Assembly (NCBI GenBank): GCA_030386875.1
Contig: CM059562.1
Location: forward strand, 21,009,360-21,073,359
Length of the DNA: 64,000 nt
DNA from: Morinoia aosen
Lineage: Eukaryota; Arthropoda; Malacostraca; Amphipoda; Talitridae
Reading direction: 5' to 3'
Shown one piece after another: positions 45,460 to 56,205 of this stretch. The notes under the pieces were generated by a model. That model was not told the origin of the DNA. It worked only from the letters and a program-made list of their open reading frames with translations, and made no database searches. The translations under genes and the position numbers were made by a program. Position 1 is the stretch's first letter. The number at the start of each line of letters is the position of its first letter.

Positions 45460-46412
45460 GGTGTTGATCCCATCGACTGGAATGTTTTCTTGAAGAAAAA
45501 AATGTTTTCGTGCTGAGGCCCTTGAAGGATCCTGAAAGGCAAAAAAATATTATAAGTACACTTCGATAATTAGATCCCTTTACCAACGTATGGAAATATA
45601 AAATAGGTAAACTGAATTAATGCAAAATCTGTCCGCGTTATGTGCAGTTACTGATATTTCTTAGTAGCAGTTACTGATATAAAAAAATTATGAATATGGA
45701 TTACACGACCAACATATATGCCGTCAAAAATAAACATATTAAAGTGAGGCCCTTGAATGGAAAACAAGTACCTATTTAGAAAAGTTTAGAAAAATTTGGA
45801 CAGCACCTCCATTGCACCACTAAATGCATTCAATCAATGTAAATGTTTTATTGAAATTTGTACAAGAACTTTTATATATTTTTAGTATTAGTAAGAAAAA
45901 TATTACATAGAAGCAATAAATCATAAAACAGTAATGCAAACGCAACTATTTCACATAGCAATTCCTTACTTGCATGGTCATAGGACCAACTCGACTCAAC
46001 AGTCGCGTTTCACACAACGCAGTTGTAAGTCCAACTGTACTGAACGGTCACCTTTAGAAACAAGGTGTGATATATGCATTTAATTTTCATTTTATGATCA
46101 AATTTTGCATGTGTACACCCTAATGCAGTGGAACAAACATGGAATTATTTCAATGCTGTAACTTACCTGATTTTTCCGCCATGGTCCAATAAAGATAGGG
46201 AAATTTCAACAAGTGAACGGCACCACAGCTTTCCATCAAGGTCAGCGCTGTACTGCGTAGCTGGCGGTCAAGAGCAGAGTTGCACCACCAAAACTAAACA
46301 GGGACGCGTATCAAACGCGTTCAAAACATCTCCGTCCAATTCCTGATCACAGCATTAATATTACAGAGCATGTTTGAAAGGCGACCGTACGGTAAACTTG
46401 GTCGCTAAAGGG
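45460..46412. other. piggyBac-C 5' non-coding part
   Basis: No ORF of note. AT-rich sequence leading from the transposase N-terminus to the right end of the element. Confidence 0.5.
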
Positions 46413-46550
46413 TTAAGTTAGAAATTGTGATTCAATTTTCAAACATAACAAAGGCAAGCAGAAGACGTACAGATATATATTAACAAACTGAAAATGGGGG
46501 CTTATTCAATTTATGGTTATCTTAATTAGTAATTTATTAAAAAAAAAACG

Positions 46551-47319
46551 GTCAAAATGCAGTTTAATACGTTCACAGAAATTTAAAATTTTGTTCCCAA
46601 AAATCACTAAAGGAAGACATTTAAAAATGTTTCACATGAATGACATTCTGCTTGCTGATGCATTATTTTTTCGTTATTTAACTATCATACTGTTTAGGTT
46701 GTAGACAGAAACATCAGTTTCAATATGGCGGCCATCGTAGGTGTCTGCGGCTGGTGTTCTCCGACCCTGTTTGAGTGTATCAAAGATTATTATGATGACA
46801 ATTGTGCTAGTTTGAAATCGTTTGTTGTGCACGGTGATATTCATGCAAGTGTATAACACTTGCATCCCAGTTACACTACGAACAGCAGAAACAGTTACGT
46901 TCGGCGATGATCAAACGATGATGCATCTAACTGGCTGGCTCGGTGAACATTAGCGAAACTGTAGGAGTGAATATCCTAGATTTAAGTATTCTCTACCCTA
47001 GTCCCACCAATATTTTTGGGGGATAACTTTGTGTTATTACCTAAAACATCCTAGAAGTGGGTTCAGGCTCCGCGGGGTCGGCTAATAATGAATTACAAAG
47101 TACCCAAACGTACTCTAACAGCTCATGCGTGCAACGGCTTCTGCTGTTTGAATGACTGGAATTGATATGGAACACAAGAATATAAAGGTTGAATAACTAA
47201 AAAATAATGCATCAGTGAGCAGAATATCGTTTATATGAAACATTTTAAATATGTCCTGCTACTGATTCTTGGGAGTGGAATTTTTAATTTCTGTGAATGG
47301 ATTAAACTACATATTGATC
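46551..47319. mobile_element. Foldback element FB, copy 3 (diverged centre)
   Basis: Left arm 46551-46690 (GTCAAAATGC, CACATGAATGACATTCTGC, TGATGCATTATTTTT). The right arm at 47190-47319 is its complement. The arms match the outer arms of copies 1 and 2, while the central 500 bp is different (GGCGGCCATCGTAGG region), so this copy has lost or exchanged its core. Confidence 0.72.
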
Positions 47320-47364
47320 AAAAATATTTCCACCAAGATGTCAGAAATCAAGATGATGCTTCAG

Positions 47365-47581
47365 CACTTTGACTGCAACTACTAAATATTAAGTTCATCA
47401 CCCAACTCAAATTTAAAGTCAATTGTAGTATTCTATATTAATAATACCAAACATGAACTGGATTGTGCCTTCATTTAGCTTTGATTAAGGATTCATGAAA
47501 ACTGAATTTGTAACTACTGGTTGGCCAGCAGCATAATGAAAATTACCTCTGTGTACCACTGGTGGCGCACGTCGCAAAGTG
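47365..47581. mobile_element. Small TTAA-type MITE, copy 1
   Basis: 217 bp. The left end CACTTTGACTGCAACTACT pairs with the complement at the right (GTCGCAAAGTG), followed by TTAA. The left flank is TTCAG. A second copy at 61977-62171 shares the interior (ATTAAGTTCA, TGCCTTCATTTAGCTTTGATT). The CACTTTGACGC-like terminus resembles piggyBac-A ends. Confidence 0.68.
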
Positions 47582-48342
47582 TTAAATTCATGCTCTAGAT
47601 CTAATATGCTTCTTAGAAATTCTTCAGGTAGGCAGTCTGAATAGAGATGTGACTCAAAAAAAAACCATGCCGTTTTTTTAAAAAAAAAAACACGTTTTTT
47701 TTACAAAAAAAAAGTGGCCAAAAAAACGTGGATATTTTGTTTTTTTTTTAATATTTTGTCTGAAAATAACTCAGCAAGAAAAAGAATCACATTACATTAT
47801 TTGTTTTCATGTCAAATTACAAAATAAAACGGCATACTTCTTAATTGATGATTTTCCATGGTTTTATGAAATTTTTCATTTTCAGCGGTTTCATGCTTTG
47901 ATATTTCATTTATTTTACAATACATGTGAATGACCTTCAACTCCCAAAATAGTGTGTTATAATAACATATCTTTACTTATGGTCATTGATAGAGATGTGA
48001 CTAGAAAAACCATGCTGTTTTTTTAAAAAAAATGTTTATACAAAAATTATGAATAAAAAACATGGATATTAATATATGTGACCTTAAAATCCAATGCTGT
48101 TTTTTTTAATACATTGTTTTTTAACAGAAAAATCTTGATTAAAAAAACATGGCTATTATATTTTATGGGACCAAAAAAAAATTTTTTTTTAAAAGATTTT
48201 AAAAAAATCATGACTAAAAAACACTGATATAAATATCAGGAAAGTTATTTTTCTTTAATTGAATTATCTTTAGAAACTTATAAACGAAGAATGCTGTTAA
48301 TATTGAAATCATGTTTATTAGAACTGTACTAGGTCTTAGAAT

Positions 48343-48677
48343 TATTATTATTATTATATAAGAAAGTTTTAGCCTCCCTTAACCACGACAAAGATGTTCC
48401 AAGAGAGGAAAGAGGAAGGCACCTTTTAGTATGGAGTTGAGGGAACTCGGAATCTATGCACAAGGTGCACAGAAACAGTAAGCTAGGAAAGAAGTTCATG
48501 AAACAAGAAAAAAGTTGAAGAAGTAGTAGGTGCTGAAAAACAGAACAGCAGTGAACCGAAAAAAGATGGTCCGTAACAAAACAAAAACCTATTTCATTAC
48601 AACAAAAAGGAAGCCTACCTAACCTTTAGCTCAGGCCCTCACATAGTCTCCCTGGGAGTGCCAATTCCCATAGATAA
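48343..48677 (-). mobile_element. SINE-C, copy 1
   Basis: Flanked by an exact 14-bp TSD CTAGGTCTTAGAAT (48329-48342 and 48678-48691). In its own sense it contains TTCGGTTCACTGCTG, TGTTTTTCAGCACCTACTAC, GGAACATCTTTGTCGTGG and GGGAGGCTAAAACT, ending in (ATA/TAA) repeats. It is absent from the corresponding place in the inner hAT-like copy. Confidence 0.88.
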
Positions 48678-49637
48678 CTAGGTCTTAGAATAAAATATCT
48701 ACAAAGAATCTATTCACTCCATAAAACCTTTCGGAGACCAGCTCCATCCTCAGTCATTCAGTAAAATTTGATGAAATGGATAATGAATTTTCACTGTCCC
48801 TTTGAAAAACATTTGACTGAATGACTTACTGAGGATGGAGCTAGTCTCCGAAAGGTTTTATAGAGTGAATAGATTCTTTGTGGATATTTTATTCTAAGAT
48901 CTGGTACGGTTTTAATGGATATTAATATATCTTATGTGACCAAAAAATCCATGCTGCTTTTTTGAATGTTTTTGTTACAAAAAAAGTCATGACTAAAAAT
49001 CATGGATATTAATATACTTTATTTTACCATAAACAACCATGCTGTTTTGTTGAAAAACATCTTTTTTCAGAAAAAATCATGATTAATAAATGTGGATGCT
49101 AATATATTTTATGTGCCAAAAAAAACCATCCTGTTTTTTTTTAAATCATGTTTTCTTTACCAAAAAATAATAACTAAAAACATGGATATTAATGACTTTT
49201 TGTGAAAAACATGGTTTTTAAAATGTCATGTTTTTTTGGTCAGATAAAATTTAATAACACTAATAGTGATACAAAAAAACGGTTTCATTTGATTACGGTT
49301 TTTTTGCAAAAAAAAATGTGTTTTTTGTGTTTTTTTTTTTTTGTTTTTTTTTACACACCTAAATTTTGTTAAGCATATGTCTGGGTTTTTTTTTGGACAC
49401 CTGAAATATATTGATATCCATGTTTTTTAGTCATTTCATTGGTATAAAAACATCAAAAAGAAACCATACAGTAAAAGTGGTGGCAGATAACCCACAATTA
49501 CCTAGAGGCATCTAAGAGGAACAGCAGGAGCCACAGAACTCATATTGATGGAGTCAAAATTCAGAGCTTACTATCTCTACTATGCCTGATTTTATTTATA
49601 TGTGACCAAAAAAATCAGACTTTGCAGAGATAAAAAG

Positions 49638-50190
49638 GGTAAATCTGAAGGATATGTCAGTTATCGATTTTGTAAATTTTGATGCCTAACCTAAGCATAG
49701 TTAATTAGATCAAAATAAACAAGTTTTCTTCTATGCACTTTCCGTCTCAAATGAGTATTTTATTAGTTATAGCGGTAAATGACTTACCGCAACTCCTGTG
49801 CTTGAAACGGCAAGTAATTCAAGGAGCACGTCGGACAGCAACACTGCAATGCGCACTCGCTTCCAGCGCGATCGTCATCATAGACGAAACCAAACCTACC
49901 GCTATACCTCGTTAAATACTCTTTTGACGAGAAAAGTGTATAGAAGAAAAGTTGTTTATTTCGATGTTATTACCATGATTCAAGCAACAAAAACTCGAAA
50001 ATCAATGAGTAGCTGTTTATTCGAGCGCATTCGTCATCAAAGACGAAACTAAACTTATCGCTATAAATCGTAAAATACTCATTTGAGACGGAAGGTGCGT
50101 AGAAGAAAACTTGTTTAATTTGATTCAATTAATTAGGTTCAGGCACCAAAAAGTGGAAAATCGATAACTGACATATCCTTCAGATTTACC
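49638..50190. mobile_element. MITE family M8, copy 3
   Basis: 553 bp. Termini GGTAAATCTGAAGGATATGT and complement. TSD ATAAAAAG / ATAATAAG (49630-49637, 50191-50198). The empty site GCAGAGATAATAAGCTCTG is present, inverted, near 54390 in the outer copy. Confidence 0.88.
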
Positions 50191-50419
50191 ATAATAAGCT
50201 CTGAATTTTGACGCCATCAATATAAGTTCTGTGGCTCCTGCTGTACCTCTTAGACTCTAGGTAATTGTGGGTTATCTGCCACCACTTTTACTGTATGGTT
50301 TCTTTTTCATGTTTTCATTACAAAACAATGACTAAAAACCATAGATATTAATATATTCAAGTTGACCAAAAAAATATGCTGTTTTTTCAAAAACATGTTT
50401 TTTTTACAAAAAATATTGG

Positions 50420-51091
50420 GTCAATGTGAAGTTTAATGCAATCAGAAAATAATAATTAGCGATCCCAGGAATCACTAAAGGAACCCATTTAAGAACGTTT
50501 TACACGAATGACATTCTGCTTGCTGATGCGTTATTTTCGAATAATTGAACTTTGAAGTTGGCCTTTGCGCCAAAGGAAGCGAGCGCGTGAAACGGAATTT
50601 AATTAATAACGGAAGCTATTACAAAGGTAAAGAGGTTGGGTCGGGAGGGGGAGGCACAGTTCTTCTAATGAAAATTATAAATAAAGCTTCAAACCAACCC
50701 ATTTGGGTGATGACCGCAATCTTGTTGACATCGGCTCTAAGATGGCAGCGCCCATGGTGGTCGCCATCTTAGAGCCGATGTAAACAAGATTGTGGTCGTC
50801 ACGTTAATGAGTGGGTTAGAAGCTTTATTAATAATTTTTGCTAGAAGAACTGTGCCTCCCCCTCACGACCCAACCTCTTTACGTTTGTAACAGGGGGTTA
50901 GCTTCCGTTTTTAATTAAATTACGCTCGCTTCCTTTGGCTCGGGAAGTCCAACTTCAAAGTTCAATGATTCGAAAATAAAGCATCAGCGAGCAGAATTTT
51001 GTTTATGTAAAACGTTCTTAAATGGGTTCCTTTAGTGATTGTTTGGAATATAATTATTAATTTCCATGATTGCATTAAACTTCACATTGAC
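50420..51091. mobile_element. Foldback element FB, copy 2
   Basis: 672 bp hairpin, GTCAATGTGAAGTTTAATG to its complement, centred near 50755 (AAGATGGCAGCGCCCATGG and following). It closely matches copy 1. The empty site is visible in the mirrored outer arm near 54150 (AAAAAATTCTGACTAAT, inverted). Confidence 0.85.
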
Positions 51092-51233
51092 TAAATTCTG
51101 ACTAATAAAAATGAATATTAATATATTCTCTGGTACCAAATATAACCATGCTGTTTTTTTTACAAAGAATCATGACTAAAAAACAATATATTTTATGTGA
51201 CCTAAAAAGCCCCATGCAGTTTAAAAAAAAACA

Positions 51234-51400
51234 TGTTTTTGTACTAAAAAATCATGACTAAAAAAACATGAATATATTTATGAGACCTAAAAAGCCCCAT
51301 GCAGTTTAAAAAAAACATGTTTTTGTACTAAAAAATCATGACTAAAAAAACATGAATATATTTATGAGACCTAAAAAACCCCATGCTGTTTTTTAGAAAA
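51234..51400. repeat. Best-preserved 84-bp tandem units
   Basis: Two nearly identical adjacent 84-bp units (CATGTTTTTGTACTAAAAAA, ATCATGACTAAAAAAACATG, AATATATTTATGAGACC, CCCCATGCAG). They define the repeat that, more diverged, fills 47.6-54.7 kb on both strands. Confidence 0.85.
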
Positions 51401-51636
51401 TATGGTTTTTTACATACAATGATGTATAAGAAAACCTGGATATGAATATATTTTATGTGACCAAAAAACCATGCTGTTTAATTTTATGTATTTTTCATAA
51501 AAAATCGTGTCTTAAAATCATGGATATTAACATATTTTATGTTACCAAAAAATCCTTGTGTTTTTAAACATGTTTTTTTTATTAAAAAGTTAATATTATT
51601 CATTTTTTGGTCACGAATTCTTTGTAAAAAAAAACA

Positions 51637-51916
51637 CCCCTCAGGGGGATACAATTATTGTATCTATAGGAACTAGCGCTCCCAGGGGGACAATATAAGG
51701 GCCCAAGCTGAGAGTTAGGTAGGCCTTCTTTTTGTTGAAATGAAATGTTTTTGTGATGTTAAGGACCACCTTTTTTTCGGTTCACTGCTGTCCTGTTTTT
51801 CAGCACCTACTACTGTCTTCTTCAACTTTGATCTTGTTTCAAAATCTTCCTTACTCTCTTTGGATCGCATTTGTTGCTGGGTAGGGAGGCTAAAACTAAT
51901 GACTAATCTAATCTGT
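51637..51916 (+). mobile_element. SINE-C, copy 2
   Basis: Starts CCCCTCAGGGGGATACAATT, contains GCTGAGAGTTAGGTAGGCC and TTTCAGCACCTACTACTG, and ends GGGAGGCTAAAACTAATGAC plus AATCTAATCT. It is found at the mirrored position in the outer element (copy 3), so it was present in the ancestor of both. Confidence 0.83.
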
Positions 51917-53363
51917 AAAAAAAAACATGGATATTAATTTATTTTATGTGATCAAAAACCATGTTTTCTGAAAAAAAGATATTTTACAAAAAACATGAGT
52001 GTTATTAAATTTTATCTGACCAAAAAAAACATGACATTTTAAAAACCATGTTTTTTTCACCAAAAGTCATTAATATCCATGTTTTTTAGTCATGATTTTT
52101 TTTGGTTAAGAAAACATGATTTAAAAAAAAACAGCATGTTTTTTTGGCACATAGAATATATTAATATCCACATTTTTTAATCATGATTTTTCTGTAAAAA
52201 AGATGTTTATTTTAAAAAATACAGCATGGTTGTTTACGGTAAAATAAAGTATATTAATATCCGTGTTTTCTAGTCATCGACTTTTTTGTAACAAAAACAT
52301 TAAAAAAACAGCATGGATTTTTTGATCACATAAGACATTTTAATATCCATTAGAACCGTACCAGGTCTTAGAATAAAATATCCACAAAGAATCTATTCAC
52401 TCTATAAAACCTTTCGGAGACTAGCTCCATCCTCAGTAAGTCATTCAGTCAAATGTTTTTCAAAGGAACAGTGAAAATTCATTGTCCATTTTACCAAATT
52501 TTACAGAATGACTGAGGATGGAGCTGGTCTCCGAAAGGTTTTATGGAGTGAATAGATTCTATGTAGATATTTTATTCCAAGACCTAGTACAGTTCTAATA
52601 AACATGATTTCAATATTAACAGCATTCTTTGTTTATAAGTTTCTAAAGACAATTCGATTAAAGAAAACTAACTTTCCTGATATTTACATCCGTGTTTTTT
52701 TAGTCATGATTTTTCTTAAATGTTTATAAAAAAAACTTTTTTGGTCCAATAAAATATAATAGCCATGTTTTTTTAGATTTTTCTGTTAAAAAACAATGTT
52801 TAAAAAAAACAGCATTGGATTTTTAAGGTCACAAATATATTAATTTCCAGGTTTTTAAGTCATAATTTTTGTATAAATAACATGTTTTTTTTAAAAAAAA
52901 CAGCATGGTTTTTTAGTCACATCTCTATCAATGACCATAAGTAAAGATATGTTATTATAACACACCATTTTGAGAGTTTAAGGTCATTCATATGTATTGT
53001 AAAATAAATGAAATATCAAAGCATGAAACCGCAGAAAATGAAAAAGTTCACAAAGCCATAGAAAACCATCAATTAAGAAGTATGCTGTTTTATTTTGTAA
53101 TTTGACATGAAAACAAATAATGAAATGTGGTTCTTTTTCTTGCTGAGTTATTTTCAGACAAAATATTTAAAAAAACCAAAATATCCACGTTTTTTTTGGC
53201 CACGGTTTTTTTTGTAAAAAAAATGTGTTTTTTTAAAAAAAAAACGGCATGGTTTTTTTTTGAGTCACATCTCTAAACACTAATGTTTTTTGTATAAAAT
53301 CTTTTTTTCAAAGAGCATGGTTTTTTGGTCACATAAAATAAATTAATATCCATGTTTTTTTTA

Positions 53364-53641
53364 CAGATTAGATTAGTCATTAGTTTTAGCCTCCCTTCCC
53401 AGCAACAAATGCGATCCAAAGAGAGGAAGGAAGATTATGAAACAAGATCAAAGTTGAAGAAGACAGTAGTAGGTGCTGAAAAACAGGACAGCAGTGAACC
53501 GAAAAAGGAGGTTCTCAACATAACAAAAACATTTCATTTCAACAAAAGGAGGCCTACCTAACTCTCAGCTTGGGCCCTCACATTGTCCCCCTGGGAGTGC
53601 TAGTTCCATAGATACAATAATTGTATCCCCCTGAGGGGGTG
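53364..53641 (-). mobile_element. SINE-C, copy 3
   Basis: Reverse-strand counterpart of copy 2 in the outer hAT-like element, from AATCTAATCTG at its 3' end to CCCCCTCAGGGGG at its 5' end. It is very similar to copy 2. Confidence 0.83.
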
Positions 53642-54720
53642 TTTATTTTTACAAAGAAGTCGTGACCAAAAAATGAATAATAACTTTTTAATAAAAAAAC
53701 ATGTTTAAAAAAAAACATTTTTTTTGTAACATAAAATATGTTAATATCCATGATTTTAAGACACGATTTTTTATGAAAAATACATAATATCAAACAGCAT
53801 GGTTTTTTGGTCGCATAAAATATAATTCATATCCAGGTTTTCTTATACATCATTGTTTGTAAAAAAACATTTTTAAAAAAACAGCATAGGGTTTTTAGGT
53901 GTCATAAATATATTCATGTTTTTTTAGTCATGATTTTTTGTACAAAAACATTTTTTTGGTCTCATAAATGTTATTCATGTTTTTTCAGTCATGATTTTTT
54001 AGTAAAAAACATGTTTTTTTTTAAAAACTGCATGGGGCTTTTTAGGTCACCTAAAATATATTGTTTTTTTTAGTCATGATTCTTTGTAGAAAAAACAGCA
54101 TGGATATATTTGGTACCAGAAAATATATTAATATTCATTTTTATTAGTCAGAATTTTTTGCCAAAAAAAAAACATGTTTTTAAAAAAAACATAATTTTTT
54201 GGTTACCTAAAATATATTAATATCTATGGTTTTTAGGCTTTTTTTGTAATGAAAACATAAAAAAGAAACCATACAGTAAAAGTGGTGGCAGATAACCCAC
54301 AATTGCCTAGAGGAGTCTAAGAGGTACAGCAGGAGCCACAGAACTTACCACAGAACTTATATTGATGGAGTCAAAATTCAGAGCTTATTATCTCTGCAAA
54401 GTCTGGTTTTTTTCCACATAAAAATAAAATCAGACATAGTAGAGATAGTAAGCTCTGAATTTGACTCCATCAATATAAGTTCTGTGGGTCCTGCTGTTCC
54501 TCTCAGACGCCTCTAGGTAGGTAATTGAAGGTTATCTGCCACCACCTTTACTGTATGGTTTCTTTTTGATGTTTTTATAACAATAAAATGACTAAAAAAC
54601 ATAGAGATTAATATATTTTAGGTGTGCAAAAAAAACAAAAAAAAACACATAAAAAACACTTTTTTTGCAAAAAAAACCCCAATCAAATAAAACCGTTTTT
54701 TTTGCATCACTAGGCAGTCA

Positions 54721-56110
54721 TAAAAGTCCAGTGCTACTAAGCACACAGAGGATCAAATGGCCAGTGGGAGGTTTGGGACTATAGACAAAAATGTTGCTGA
54801 TGTAGAATATCAAAACTTGAAAGCTCATGAGTGCAGAGTGACTCACTTCATAATATTTGTTGGGGTATGAGTCAGACATGTACTCCAACTGGTGAATGAC
54901 AGCTGTTTGTATTAGGGACAAAGATCAATTCCTGAAAAAATGATCAGAGAGTATTTGCCATTTTGGGGCTAATTATTAGAATAGTAAGATGTTATCAAGT
55001 ATCGGTCAAATTTGCTTTTGTCTTAGTGCAAGTATTACCCTTAATAGTTTAGGTACTATTTACTTACTATTGGAAATTAGCTTTGAACCATAATGGAAAA
55101 CTACTGTTGGCCATGAAATTGTTAACACGTCTCAGTTACAAATAGGTTTCACGGATTTCTGTTTTTCATGCCTAATTTGCTCTTTTCAGGACTTGTTCTT
55201 TCTTTGTCTTCCTGTTTTCATTCCTAACTTGCTATTTCAATGTGCAGAGTATCTTAAGGGAGAACATATCTTGTGCATTGATACCCCTTTTCCTACAGCC
55301 CATACTAGAAATAGTCCCTTCTCTTTACTCTTGAAGGATTGCATTTTATGTTGCTAAAGTGTTTTGGATAGACGATGATAATTGTAGTTTTTTGACGTTA
55401 AATTTGAGATATCAAATTATGAAATGTTTGAGTCAAAGTTACTATATTGTTGATTGTTGGAATGAAAGGCGCTAGTTCAGTCGTCATTCCTGAGGGACCA
55501 GCAGTGTAGATGTCATGAGCTGCATGTAGTTAATTAAATACAAATTAGGTGCACATTGTATTTTTTTATGTATTTTTGCCTGAATTTGTTGCTTATTTTA
55601 TTTTAAAAAACATGTCTTCTGAGAAAAGGTCTGCTCAATTTTGCTCTGCATATTTTGTCATTCTTTCTCTCTTGTATTTTTTTGATGAGAAATGATCTTC
55701 ATAGATCTGAGTTGTCTGTCAAGCATGCAGGTCTTACTTCTCTAATATCTTGTTCTTGACTGGAATTGAGAAATTGTTTTTGTAAACCATTAAGTGAAGA
55801 TGGGTTAAATCCTGAAAATTTAGATATTTAAGTCAGCTATAGCATTTTAATGTCTTGAAATAGATTTGAATCATGACTCGCACTCAGTCTCCATCACAGC
55901 CTAAAAATTTTCTTTGGCTTAATTCTGAAGGAAGGTTACCTCTGAAATTGATGTTATGTATTTTTTCATATATACTCTCTATGTACATGTTGGTGCTGTA
56001 TATGTTGAGTGTATTACATTAGCATTTTATATAAAATTTCAGTCAATAAAATATCAAATTATAAGTTTGGTAAAGAGTATATTTTTTTCATATTTTAATT
56101 TTCTTTTCAG
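54721..56110 (+). other. Upstream region of the CCCH gene (5' UTR intron)
   Basis: Unique-looking AT-rich sequence without recognisable ORFs or repeats. It ends in a polypyrimidine-AG acceptor (TTCTTTTCAG, 56101-56110) 18 bp before the start codon. At least part of it is therefore an intron between a 5' UTR exon and the first coding exon. The transcription start and the UTR exon could not be placed. Confidence 0.6.
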
Positions 56111-56128
56111 TGCCATCTTGAACCAATC

Positions 56129-56205
56129 ATGGCTTCCTTGGGACTAATAGCTGACTACAGCTCATCTGAAGATGAGGAAAAGGAAGTTGCATCCCAGCAA
56201 AAATT
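56129..56205 (+). CDS. CCCH gene, coding exon 1
   Basis: 77 nt encoding MASLGLIADYSSSEDEEKEV and six more codons, ending two bases into a Leu codon. The donor GTGAGG starts at 56206. Without splicing the frame would end at once (TTG TGA). Start choice: first ATG after the acceptor at 56110, in a favourable context. Confidence 0.83.

Larger units (their letters stand above)
43561..46412 (-). mobile_element. piggyBac-C element
   Basis: Bounded by TTAA at 43557-43560 and 46413-46416. The right end reads, inward from the TTAA, CCCTTTAGCGACCAAG with an ACCGTACGGTC palindrome. The left end reads GGGAGACCGTATGGTCC. The shared GACCGTAYGGTC palindrome marks this family, and a similar end is at 63713-63746. 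The perfect terminal match expected of piggyBac is not evident, so the left boundary is provisional. It contains a frameshifted piggyBac transposase (43717-45459). Confidence 0.65.
49264..53275. mobile_element. Inner hAT-like repeat element, inverted copy
   Basis: 4012 bp with exact 8-bp TSD AACACTAA (49256-49263 and 53276-53283). It starts TAGTGATACAAAAAAACGG, the right terminus of the family, and ends GAGTCACATCTCTA, the complement of the left terminus. So it lies opposite to the outer copy and their arms form a 7-kb palindrome. It carries an M8 MITE, an FB element and a SINE-C copy. The same 84-bp-unit array fills the rest. Confidence 0.88.
47642..54712. mobile_element. Outer hAT-like repeat element, interrupted by an inverted copy of itself
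   Basis: Left terminus TAGAGATGTGACTC. The right terminus, read inward, is TAGTGATGCAAAAAAAACGG. GGCAGTC occurs just outside both ends (47631-47637, offset 4 bases, and 54713-54719), suggesting the original TSD. The body is a degenerate tandem array of an approximately 84-bp unit (CATGGATATTAATATATTTT, GTGACC, CCATGCTG, then T- and A-runs). Its own segments are 47642-49255 and 53284-54712. The rest is the inner copy. No coding capacity. Confidence 0.72.
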
